DNA from: Urophycis tenuis
Taxonomy: Eukaryota; Chordata; Actinopteri; Gadiformes; Phycidae
Direction: 5' to 3'
DNA: 64,000 nt
NCBI GenBank assembly: GCA_036785325.1
Contig: JAXIVH010000038.1
Coordinates: 1,817,001 to 1,881,000, forward strand
Positions within the stretch are counted from its first letter, which is position 1. Each line of letters opens with the position of its first letter. The notes below the pieces were generated by a model. That model was not told where the DNA came from. It saw nothing but the letters and a program-made list of their open reading frames with translations, and searched no databases. Below, one piece after another: positions 46,101-54,186 of this stretch. Made by a program: the position numbers and the translations under genes.

Positions 46101-49100
46101 AGGACGTTTTATCTTTGAAACATATTCTTTAGATAAAATTCAGGAAGTGTCCTCTGATACAGAGATAACAAAATTGCAGACAATCATTCGAGAAGATGCA
46201 GAGAGGGGTGACGTGAGAAACTACACAATGATGTTTGAAACTCAGCCTCTTTACGCCATTCAGGACAGAGAGGGCCACTACCACGAGGTGACCACTGTGA
46301 CCAGTGAGGAGGTCATGCGCGGTGATGTGGTCGGATCCCGGTGGCTGTTTGAGACCAAGCCTCTGGACTCTATCAGAGACAGAGATGAGGTCTACATCAT
46401 CAAGTCTGTCACACAGGAGGATGCACAAAAGGGAGATGTGAATTTGGCCAGGTGGAAGTTTGAAACCCAGCCTCTCGATGAGATTGCTGCAGAAAAGGTT
46501 TTGATAAAAACTGTGGAGGATATCCGAGGAGGTGACGTGAGAATGAACAAGCAGCGTTTTGAGTGTGATGCCCTGTCCCAGAGTTCGGTCCAAACTGTTA
46601 ATGTCAGTGAAATACAAAAAGGTGACGTCAGGACAGCAAAATGGAGATTTGAAACCCAATCTATTGATAAGATAAAAAGTATGAGTGCAGAAGATCTGCT
46701 TGAAACTGTTCAAAAGGAGGAGATTGCAAGGGGGGATGTCAAACAATCTGTCTGGCTGTTTGAGAAGAATCCCCTGGACCACATCAGAGAGGTGGACGAG
46801 GGTGCTGCCACCGTCACTCAGGAAGACATTCCAAAAGCAGATGTGAAGTCAACCACTTGGCTCTTTGAAACAACACCCTTTACCAACTTTAATGAAACAA
46901 ATGTAGAAAAGACGGAAATCCTGGGTAAGAGCATTAAAGGGACCCTTGAGGAACTCTACAGTGAACAGATGGTGAGCTCAAAGGGAGTTATCATCGAAGC
47001 TGATGAAATTGGCGATGTAAGAATGGCAAAATACCATCTCATGAACAAGAACACCCCAGAGATTCAAAGGGAGCAGGTCATCAAAGGGGATCTGGAAAGT
47101 ATTATGATGAAGCTTTTGAATAGACAGGAAACAAACGACAGGCAGGTAACAATAGATTCTGAGGAGAAGGGCAACATCAGTTCAACAGTGCATCAATTGT
47201 TGAATCAAGCAAGTGAAAGCAGTGTTGAAAAAGAGGAAATATTAAGAGGTGACATCCAGGAGGCTGTAAAAAATCTTTTTAGAGATGCTGGGTCTAGCAA
47301 ACATGGAATACTCATCCAAGAGGATGAAAAGGGAGATGTGAGAATGACAATGTATTCCCTGTTGAATAAGGAAGATAATATAACCCTGGAAAAGGAGGGG
47401 GTGATTAGAGGGGACATAAAGAATGCTCTCCAGAAACTATCCAGCAATAGCAGTAAAGATCCAACTGTTGTGATCAAAGTTGATGACACAGAAAAAGGAA
47501 ATGTGCACTTCTACTCAACATGCATTGAATCGGGGGCCGTTGACTCTCTAAAGCAACTACATTTAGAGACTCATGAGTCCGAAGCTGAGACTGTAGAAAA
47601 AGAAGCCATTATTGGAGGAGACATCAAGAGCACGAAAAGGATCCTCTGCCAAAATCAAGCAGAAATCGGACGTACTGTGGAGGATATTGTTCCTGGTGAT
47701 GTTCACAACACAGTCAAAGTATTTATGTCAGAGCCCAGCATTGTGCTGGAATGTGTTAAAAAAGAGGAGATTATCAAAGGTGATTTGAAAGCTGCTCTGA
47801 GTTCGCTTTCGGATTCTGTTAACCAGAGTGTAGTAGTAGAGAAAGAAGAGGTGGTGAAAGGTAACATACCTAAAGCTCTGCGTTGCCTGGAGAGGGCTCA
47901 AAAACACTACAAAGAGGTTGAGAAGCCAGATATTATTCGGGGCAATATCAAAGGTGCTCTGAAATCTCTTGAGAAATCAGCAACTTCCAAAGTTGAAGCT
48001 GTCATGGAAGACTTAGTTCCTGGAGATGTTAAGGCTACACTGAAGTCTTTGGAGCAGGCAAAGCAAGCAGTGAGGGAGGTTGAGAAGGAAGAGATTATAA
48101 GGGGTGATATTCACACAATGATGCAGTGTCTACAGGATGCTTCAAATGATAGATGGACAAGTCAGCAGGAAATCGAGGTGCAGGGAGATGTAAAAGGCAC
48201 TATCCAGCTTTTGCTGGAGTCCCCGTCCTCACCAAGAATGCAACGGAGAGCCAGCTTTGAAGGGGATGTCAAGATGTCGATCAAATCCTTGTCTGAGGAC
48301 CATGAGCAAATCCAGTTGGAGAAAGAGGAAGTGATTAAGGGAGATGTTAAAGGTACCATCAAGTCCTTGCTGGAGACTGCACAACGGGAAACTCCCAAGG
48401 TTCACAGAAAGGTCAGAGTGAAACGCAGCCATCTCATTAAAAAGCCTAACATTGATAGAAATCTACAGAAAGTAAAGACTGCATCACAAGAAAATTGCAC
48501 CACCTCCACTGAAGCACAAGTTGAAACCACACACTGTTCAATGCAGCAATCCTGTCAGAACACCACAGTGGTAGAACACAAAACTATCACTCAAAACCAT
48601 GGCATCAAAACCTTGAAGACTGAGTTCCGTAATCTAAACAGAAATCCTAAAGGCACAATAAAGATGTCTAAAACCAAAGTTAGACTGAGCGATGTTCATA
48701 TCCCCAAACCAAGTCTTCCAGAGCCCGATCTACCTCTACCTCCGCCACCTCCACCGGTTTCAGAAAGTGATCTACCTCCTCCGCCCTCACCTCCATGTTC
48801 ACCATCAGGGGATCCTGAGCTTGATCAGCTACCTCCTCCCCCTCCGCCAATAAGTAATGATCAGGACGTCCTCCCACCTCCACCTTCTCAGCAAGAGCTG
48901 GATAGCATGCCATCACAGGTAAAGCATCCCTCTCCATCTAAACCAAAGAAAATGACAGTCAGAAAGGTGAAAGTACCTATCTTGTGCCCTGTGCCCAAGC
49001 TAGAGCCAAAGGTGGATATAGATACAAAACAACAGGTAACGCAGAGGACAATTACAACCACCAACAGCACATCTGTGGCCGATGGATTCCAGTCTGAATC

Positions 49101-52100
49101 AAAGCTCTCAACCGAAGATGGGCTGTGTGAAATCCCTCCACCTCCTGTATCACCAAGACCACTGAAGAAAGTCTACATCCCAGTGAGACTTACACCTCCA
49201 CCCTCTCCTCCACCTTCCATGAGAGGCAAGATGACTAAGTTTAACACTCCATTAATTAAAGCAGAAGAAAAGTTCAGAGTGTCGAAGGAGGACAGTACCC
49301 CTCCCACTACTCCAACACCAACCTACATACATGAGTGTGTCACAGCTGCCCTTGAAATGCTTTCCAGCCAAGATAACATCTCTGACTCCACTGACAACAT
49401 CTCAGACCATGCTGAGGACAGAGCTGCTAAGACTGTGACAACCATTCAATCTGACTCCATTGTCACAGATGTATCCAAGTGTATTGGATTAACAGATTGC
49501 AGGGTTGCGTCCATTCAGCAGACCTTTTCAAATGTAACTGCTGTGAAACAACAGACACTTTCATCTACTGAGTGTGCTATTTCAGGTTTCTCGCAATCCT
49601 CCCAATCCATTACGACTAATCAAATCCAGAAATCAAATGCAGATGTTGAGAAGATAGAAATGAAATGTTCTGGAACTGTAGTTAAGAAAGAGGATGTTAC
49701 TCTGGAAGACACCAAATCAAGCAAGTCACAGGAATCTGAGAGTAAGAAGAAAAAGGGTAAGGAATCAAAAATACCTGACAAAGAAAAAAATACAATGGTA
49801 GCCAAAACAACTCAGTCAAACTCAGAAAAGAAACACAATGAGTCTATCTTCCAAGAAGAGGTATCTGATTATCCAGTTAAAACAGCAAAGACCTGCAATG
49901 GAAAAACAGGGAAATTGTCCCAAAAGGCAAAGAAGAACAATAAGCAAGAAAAACAGACAAGAGAAACCAAGAAGGCTAATGAGATCGAGAAGAAAAATGG
50001 TGCACAAATGAATGATTTGAAGGCCAAGTTGAAGGAACCTGTTGAGGTGAAGTTGAAGGAACATGTTGAGGTGAAGTTGAAGGAACATGTTGAGGTGAAG
50101 TTGAAGGAACCTGTTGAGGTGAAGTTGATGGAACCTGTTGATGGGAAGGTGAAGGACCCAGTTGAGGTGAAGGTGAAGGAACCTGCTGAAGAACCTGCCA
50201 AAGTGAAGGAACCTGTGAAGAAACCTGCCAAGGTGAAGGAACCTGCTGATTTGAAGGAACCTGAGAAGAAACCTGCCAAGGTAAAGGAACCTGATGAGGT
50301 GAAGGTGAAGGAATCTGCCGAGGTGAAGGTGAAGGAACCTGCCAAGGTGAAGGTGAAGAAACCTGATGAGGTGAAGGTGATGGAACCTGCCAAGGTGAAG
50401 GTGAAGGAACCTGATGAGGTGAAGGTGAAGGAAACTGAGGAGGTGAAGGTGAAGGAAACTGATAAGGTGAAGGTGAAGGAAACTGATGAAGTGAAGGAAC
50501 CTGCCACGGTGACAGCAAGCGTCAAACAGAATGAAGTGAAAATGGATGTTAAAGAGGATGTTCTGCAAGTTACTTCTCCTTCTGCTACAGGGGCGGCTAC
50601 AACTGTTGCCATGGTTACTATTAATGCCACTCAAAACCAACCGGCAAGTTCATCAGGAACGAAAAAGAAAAAGAAGGCGAAAAAGTCCAAAGTTGCACCC
50701 CAGTCTGGGCAAAGTAAAGAAACAGAATCGCCTGAAGAAACAATGACAGTGACCTCTATGTGTGAAGATGTGAGTGGACGAGGAAATACTGATGTCCACA
50801 AGGAAGTTGTTATCACAGAAAGTCTAGTGAGGCAGAATGTATGTGAGGAAACGTTTACGGTTGAAAAGCAAGTAAAGACCCAAGTCTTAAGTTCAATTAA
50901 GCAGAAAACTAAAGAAAGCAGGGCTGTACCTATCACAATAACAAGCAATTCAGAAAGCAATTCTATTTTTCAGTGCACAACAGAGACAACAAATGATTCC
51001 CAGAGGCAAGAGGTGCAGTCCTTAATCTCAGAAATAGCAGAGCTGCGAAGGGTATCCGGAAAGATTCAAGCTAAATCTGTGAAAACTCTGCTCAATACAA
51101 TTCCAGTATGGATCCTGAGTAAAGAGGAGAAATGTGATTTGGAATTATCTGCAATTCAAAATAATGTAGAAAAACTTGAAGAAATTGTTTTACATTTACA
51201 GAAACTATCAGAGGATAAACTTTCATTTCTGGATGGAAATTACACAGTTGAAAAACATGAATGTGAGTCTATTTGTGAAAAAATGGTCCCTTCTCGAGCG
51301 ACACAGAGAATATCAAAGATCAGTATCGGCTCGACCAAAGTTGAGTCCGGGACCAAACAAAATAAATCTCATGAAAGTAGAAAACAGGATGTTAGTCAGG
51401 GAAGGTTATGTGTTAGAGCTCCATCACCCTCACTGAGAACACGCCCACCCTCACCGACCTTCATCACAATTGAATCTACACGGAGAACCGACTCACCACA
51501 AAGGGTCACCCCATCGCCTACCCTGCTGCACAGACCAGCCACACCACCCACACCCCCATGCCGTAGGTCCGATACCCCCACCTCACGCATCACCAGAATA
51601 ACGCCATCACCCACTTTTGACCGAGTTGAAAGTCTGGCTCGGCTGAAGGACACAACAGCCAAGCTATCGCGTGTTGTGACTCCACCTCTTGTTCTGCAGC
51701 ACCAGCAGGTGGCGGAGAAGAGGTCTGAGATTGTAGAATCTCCTGCATCATTCCACCGCCAAATCAGGCTTGAGCATCAAACCATGGAGGTCTCAGAGCC
51801 ATTGGATAGGAAAGCTGAATGTAAGAATGAAAATAAAGTAGGAAAGGAACAGGAAAAGCCTGTTGATGATCCACCAAAAGCTGATGTTAATCCTGTCAAC
51901 ATAGAGAAGTCAGTAAGTCAGCCCGAATCAACTCTAGAGATCGATTTGTCCCTCCAGGACATTGAGCAGGATTCTGTTCCAACATCAGAGCATGTGGTTT
52001 TATCTGTAAAAGACAAGACAGAGCTTTTTGAAGAGGCTCAGAAAGCTGAAATAAATAAGACCTACGTAAGGAAGAAACCAATTGATATTCCAGAACGCTT

Positions 52101-52887
52101 AGGGCCCGAGGTAGAGGACTCTGATATGGGACATGAGGAGAAAGAAGTGGCTGAGCATCCCAGGGTGGATTTATCTGGTCTTGTCAACCGATTTGAGATA
52201 CCAGAAGAAAGAGTTTACGCCAGAAAAGATCCAATTACATGTTTGGAACACCCCAAAAACGAGATAGAAGTTAACAAAACAGCAAGTATTGACATTCTAG
52301 AACAGGAACGGCCTGTGTTTGACATACAGGTGATCAAGGATGTGTTCAAACTGGATGAGCAAAGTTCCTTACACAAAGCAGAGCAAAGGCATCAGGAGTT
52401 GGCGGTGTTGAACCCAACAACAGACAGACCAAGGTCGAGGAACCATCGGCGGTCAGAGAGTTCTCGGCAGAACACCCCTGTTCCTTCTCTTGTGGACGTT
52501 GTGCCCTCAGAGTCATCAGAACCAACAGTCTTCTCTGAAAGCTGCGTCATCACAGAGCACTTCTCCAATGTCCACCACTTGGGAACCAAGACGGTGAAAA
52601 GTGGACTCTCTGAGAGTGTGTCCGACACAAAGGCTCCGTTCTCTTATGCCGACATCGTGAAGCGCAAGGTGGCAAAGCGAACGGAATCCTACGATGAGGC
52701 TTCCACGGAGGAACTGCTGAGGAACTTCCACAAAACCTGGACAGAGAGCGAGACAGTCTTTAAGAGTCTGGGATACTGTGTCACTGAGGAGAAAACATCA
52801 CAACTCATGACACAACAGACAGAGTCTTCACGAGCCGGTAAACTTCTCAGCAGCATGGAAAAAAAAACAACTAATGGCATGGAATAG
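43180..52887 (+). CDS. xirp2: xirp2 giant exon: Xin repeats, intact 3235 codons
   Basis: A single open exon of 9.7 kb starts at ATT after acceptor ttctcaaaaag and ends at TAG 52885-52887. In exon codons: a proline-rich acidic segment (PPPPEDLDYLPPPPPDLLQD, about 49-70), a conserved YELKRLYKHINPEVRKN (about 107-123), then about 30 Xin repeats of 16 residues (consensus GDVKTCKWLFETQPLD) spanning about 164-1240, which bind and bundle actin filaments. Some repeats are degenerate, especially those at about 280-420. Next are diverged GDV-R repeats (about 1265-1740), a profilin/EVH1-type polyproline tract (about 1843-1907), a Lys/Glu-rich VKVKEP repeat (about 2281-2445), a lysine cluster, TLLNTIPVWILS (about 2635), RPPSPTFITIEST (about 2756-2768) and the C-terminal FHKTWTESETVFKSLGY. 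These C-terminal blocks occur in XIRP2 and point to XIRP2 rather than XIRP1. The protein acts at myofibril ends, intercalated discs and hair-cell actin bundles. The TTG at 43165 is intronic and not a start. Confidence 0.95.
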   Translation: MGRDINRSKWSSHVAQKTVVEEVNQVSAREELQREQPHSSVSFVDYEEDFLPPPPEDLDYLPPPPPDLLQDLEDDPECYHTPEPQPAISSKQPLNREAYFKQRNMYELKRLYKHINPEVRKNIEREYFSDSEIQTNQLESQDHMYEQELSGSPEEYIEWDEVGQGEVQSRRWMFENKPLDTIKDETLDEDYDNRRISQHEMIVGKDVRHTAWMFETKPMDELGSNDADSTEVRNKCNMLDKGEVRAAAWLFETQPMESLNKMHGGEDLTKEIVFTEEDGNATIYMIDNKYMETLGHTETIDERHLLSLRTVLEEINGEVKTVTSTFDTQFKCVIVGQSSQMLEIKSVRKVETELECSIASRWLFDTQLLDLGDQVSTPLKLVCSLSMEDSSKGDWGRWLFEIKTINSLEDWESSHMQKEEIIGADVRKHCMVFETQPMDSLKDDSNARLQTIEDVIGGNVRSARNFFESSPQIARKNSLEVGKLKATNKNEVEKGDVRHQKWRFESQPLELIREDRKKVIRTVNIEEDLTQEDGSSCKADVRKNCWVFETQPMDTLKDDANSRLLSKEKIISGNVQSARHYFETKPAEELKDLADVGKLKNNIALEEERGDVRHQKWRFESQPLENIREEKKEVIRTIDLEEIDKVDVSNYKEIFETTDLSRKDDSQKIHIEGVTSGSVKSNTHLFESTQLYAMQDSSGHYHEVRTVRREELVKGDVTTCKWMFETRPIDQFDESISKYQVIKGISKQEVESGDVKTAKWLFETQPLDGIKYFSNIEDETVDASKHIEVVKGDVKTCKWLFETKPMDCLYDRVHLRNKDESLEVKRGDVKTCTWLFETQALDAIRDKNETVLQTRPASEDVQGKDVKMVRFLFETENLEELTGKDKRSFKQVTEIDIESGDVSRKKYIFENQMPDIMTSTTKETMQKLKTLQSEDIQKGNVVNCKWLFENHSEDKEEFISSHIVDDVQGGNVDKGRFIFETYSLDKIQEVSSDTEITKLQTIIREDAERGDVRNYTMMFETQPLYAIQDREGHYHEVTTVTSEEVMRGDVVGSRWLFETKPLDSIRDRDEVYIIKSVTQEDAQKGDVNLARWKFETQPLDEIAAEKVLIKTVEDIRGGDVRMNKQRFECDALSQSSVQTVNVSEIQKGDVRTAKWRFETQSIDKIKSMSAEDLLETVQKEEIARGDVKQSVWLFEKNPLDHIREVDEGAATVTQEDIPKADVKSTTWLFETTPFTNFNETNVEKTEILGKSIKGTLEELYSEQMVSSKGVIIEADEIGDVRMAKYHLMNKNTPEIQREQVIKGDLESIMMKLLNRQETNDRQVTIDSEEKGNISSTVHQLLNQASESSVEKEEILRGDIQEAVKNLFRDAGSSKHGILIQEDEKGDVRMTMYSLLNKEDNITLEKEGVIRGDIKNALQKLSSNSSKDPTVVIKVDDTEKGNVHFYSTCIESGAVDSLKQLHLETHESEAETVEKEAIIGGDIKSTKRILCQNQAEIGRTVEDIVPGDVHNTVKVFMSEPSIVLECVKKEEIIKGDLKAALSSLSDSVNQSVVVEKEEVVKGNIPKALRCLERAQKHYKEVEKPDIIRGNIKGALKSLEKSATSKVEAVMEDLVPGDVKATLKSLEQAKQAVREVEKEEIIRGDIHTMMQCLQDASNDRWTSQQEIEVQGDVKGTIQLLLESPSSPRMQRRASFEGDVKMSIKSLSEDHEQIQLEKEEVIKGDVKGTIKSLLETAQRETPKVHRKVRVKRSHLIKKPNIDRNLQKVKTASQENCTTSTEAQVETTHCSMQQSCQNTTVVEHKTITQNHGIKTLKTEFRNLNRNPKGTIKMSKTKVRLSDVHIPKPSLPEPDLPLPPPPPPVSESDLPPPPSPPCSPSGDPELDQLPPPPPPISNDQDVLPPPPSQQELDSMPSQVKHPSPSKPKKMTVRKVKVPILCPVPKLEPKVDIDTKQQVTQRTITTTNSTSVADGFQSESKLSTEDGLCEIPPPPVSPRPLKKVYIPVRLTPPPSPPPSMRGKMTKFNTPLIKAEEKFRVSKEDSTPPTTPTPTYIHECVTAALEMLSSQDNISDSTDNISDHAEDRAAKTVTTIQSDSIVTDVSKCIGLTDCRVASIQQTFSNVTAVKQQTLSSTECAISGFSQSSQSITTNQIQKSNADVEKIEMKCSGTVVKKEDVTLEDTKSSKSQESESKKKKGKESKIPDKEKNTMVAKTTQSNSEKKHNESIFQEEVSDYPVKTAKTCNGKTGKLSQKAKKNNKQEKQTRETKKANEIEKKNGAQMNDLKAKLKEPVEVKLKEHVEVKLKEHVEVKLKEPVEVKLMEPVDGKVKDPVEVKVKEPAEEPAKVKEPVKKPAKVKEPADLKEPEKKPAKVKEPDEVKVKESAEVKVKEPAKVKVKKPDEVKVMEPAKVKVKEPDEVKVKETEEVKVKETDKVKVKETDEVKEPATVTASVKQNEVKMDVKEDVLQVTSPSATGAATTVAMVTINATQNQPASSSGTKKKKKAKKSKVAPQSGQSKETESPEETMTVTSMCEDVSGRGNTDVHKEVVITESLVRQNVCEETFTVEKQVKTQVLSSIKQKTKESRAVPITITSNSESNSIFQCTTETTNDSQRQEVQSLISEIAELRRVSGKIQAKSVKTLLNTIPVWILSKEEKCDLELSAIQNNVEKLEEIVLHLQKLSEDKLSFLDGNYTVEKHECESICEKMVPSRATQRISKISIGSTKVESGTKQNKSHESRKQDVSQGRLCVRAPSPSLRTRPPSPTFITIESTRRTDSPQRVTPSPTLLHRPATPPTPPCRRSDTPTSRITRITPSPTFDRVESLARLKDTTAKLSRVVTPPLVLQHQQVAEKRSEIVESPASFHRQIRLEHQTMEVSEPLDRKAECKNENKVGKEQEKPVDDPPKADVNPVNIEKSVSQPESTLEIDLSLQDIEQDSVPTSEHVVLSVKDKTELFEEAQKAEINKTYVRKKPIDIPERLGPEVEDSDMGHEEKEVAEHPRVDLSGLVNRFEIPEERVYARKDPITCLEHPKNEIEVNKTASIDILEQERPVFDIQVIKDVFKLDEQSSLHKAEQRHQELAVLNPTTDRPRSRNHRRSESSRQNTPVPSLVDVVPSESSEPTVFSESCVITEHFSNVHHLGTKTVKSGLSESVSDTKAPFSYADIVKRKVAKRTESYDEASTEELLRNFHKTWTESETVFKSLGYCVTEEKTSQLMTQQTESSRAGKLLSSMEKKTTNGME
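50015..50515 (+). repeat. Coding minisatellite in xirp2 (VKVKEP repeat)
   Basis: In-frame repeats of gtgaaggtgaaggaacct and related 12-24-bp forms encode VKVKEP, VKLKEP, AKVKEP and DEVKVKE. Every copy keeps frame, so length change is tolerated. I do not recall a comparable block in mammalian XIRP2, so it is probably lineage-specific. Confidence 0.9.
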
Positions 52888-53504
52888 GAATGGATCGACG
52901 TTCTCAGGAAACTATTTGCATGTTTGTATTGAATTGGACTTTTTTTGTGGTTGAAAATGACAATGCAATCGAAAGCAATTATCATTTTTTTTGTTTCTTA
53001 ATATTTCCTAGAACTAATAGTGCACAGAAAAAAGTGAAAAGCGCTTTTTGGATTATCAATGGAATAATGCTTTGTACTGCTTTCAATGGTATCCTTAATA
53101 TACCATAATAATTATCATTATTATTCAAGTACTGTTGTTATTATTATTAGTAGGCTAATAGTATTATTAGTATTAGATTATAAATTGTATTATAATCATA
53201 AGAAATGGGCATGAAGAATTTTGGAAGAGAATTAGCTAATTAACTTGGCAATTTCAACTGCAACTAGAAGGCAGAAGAACTGACATTTAAACAAACCATT
53301 GCAGGGAAAATCATTATCAAATTATAATTCTTGCTTTATATTGGAGATAACAAACACTTCCACAACACTTAACAATGACCATGGACATGTCAAGTCCAGC
53401 ATTTAGACCTTTGCATCTGCTTGGCATTGTGGAGAAATGTACATACTATGGACACAAACAATAAATAATAAGCAGGTCATGTGTTTCCTCTCTCTCTCTC
53501 AAAG
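52888..53504 (+). other. 3' UTR of the long xirp2 form / intron before the LIM exon
   Basis: AT-rich sequence between the stop of the giant exon and the LIM exon. An AATAAA at 53460-53465 could polyadenylate the long mRNA, just upstream of the pyrimidine-rich acceptor (tcctctctctctctcaaag) of the next exon. Confidence 0.55.
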
Positions 53505-53635
53505 ATTCGCGTTCTGAAGTCAGAACTGTGTACAATATGTCGGAGGAGGGTTTACCCCATGGATGCGATGATGATGGACAGAAAGAAGTACCATAAATCC
53601 TGCTTCTGCTGTGAACACTGCTCCACTACATTAAC
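53505..53635 (+). CDS. xirp2: xirp2 LIM exon 1 (short isoform)
   Basis: 131 bp after a strong acceptor, donor gtaaat. It encodes IRVLKSELCTICRRRVYPMD, AMMMDRKKYHKSCFCCEHC and STTLT. Spacing of the zinc ligands C-x2-C-x17-H-x2-C-x2-C-x2-C, completed by C-x2-H in the next exon, is a canonical LIM domain. In mammals the short XIRP2 isoform of inner-ear hair cells skips the giant exon and carries this LIM domain; the phase-0 start here fits direct joining to exon D. Confidence 0.88.
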
Positions 53636-53825
53636 GTAAATATGTTTAAAAGTGTGTTTAAACCCATTTTTTAAACACATTTTTGTGTACACATTGTGGA
53701 AGCCTTTTCTTGCAGTTTTGCACTTTGAGAAACATGATATAAATACAATTTGATTAAAACTTTAATAGTTTAACAGCATGTTAGCTTGTGCCTTGATGAG
53801 ATATTTTACTTTGGGTTTTTTTCAG

Positions 53826-54186
53826 CCTTGGCAACTGTATCTCCCTCCATGGACATTTGTACTGCCTGGCCCATTACAAACAGCTCCTCAAGTCCAAGGG
53901 GAACGTTGACAGGCCTGGGCAGCCTGCTGTCCCTTCCCGCTCGTCAGCCGGAGCTGACCCGAGATATTCAGTGAACAGCCTGGATTCAGCACATGTATTG
54001 GATGACACCAGACCGAATGCAAGTAAGATGTCTGTGGTTTGGCCCCCACAAGCAGATCCCACATTGAAACGGTTCAAAATGGAGGAAGACATTCAGCTGA
54101 CAAAACCACAATGGCCTCCTCCAGACAATACCCCCAAGTCCCCCCAGCACCAGCACAGGAAGGCAGTCCCCAGAAGTGTCATTTGA
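53826..54186 (+). CDS. xirp2: xirp2 last exon: end of LIM domain and C-terminus
   Basis: The exon follows acceptor tttttttcag and begins in phase 2, finishing the LIM domain with LGNCISLHGHLYCLAHYKQL (last ligands CLAH). The tail has two WPP motifs, VVWPPQADP and PQWPPPDNT, the same arrangement as in mammalian short XIRP2 (WPPs flanking an acidic stretch). The stop is TGA at 54184-54186. Together exons A-D plus these two give a product of about 287 codons from 42080. Confidence 0.88.

Noticed and set aside
49822..50640. Antisense frames over the xirp2 VKVKEP block
   Set aside because: Shadow of a coding tandem repeat; the sense frame is the conserved XIRP2 protein.
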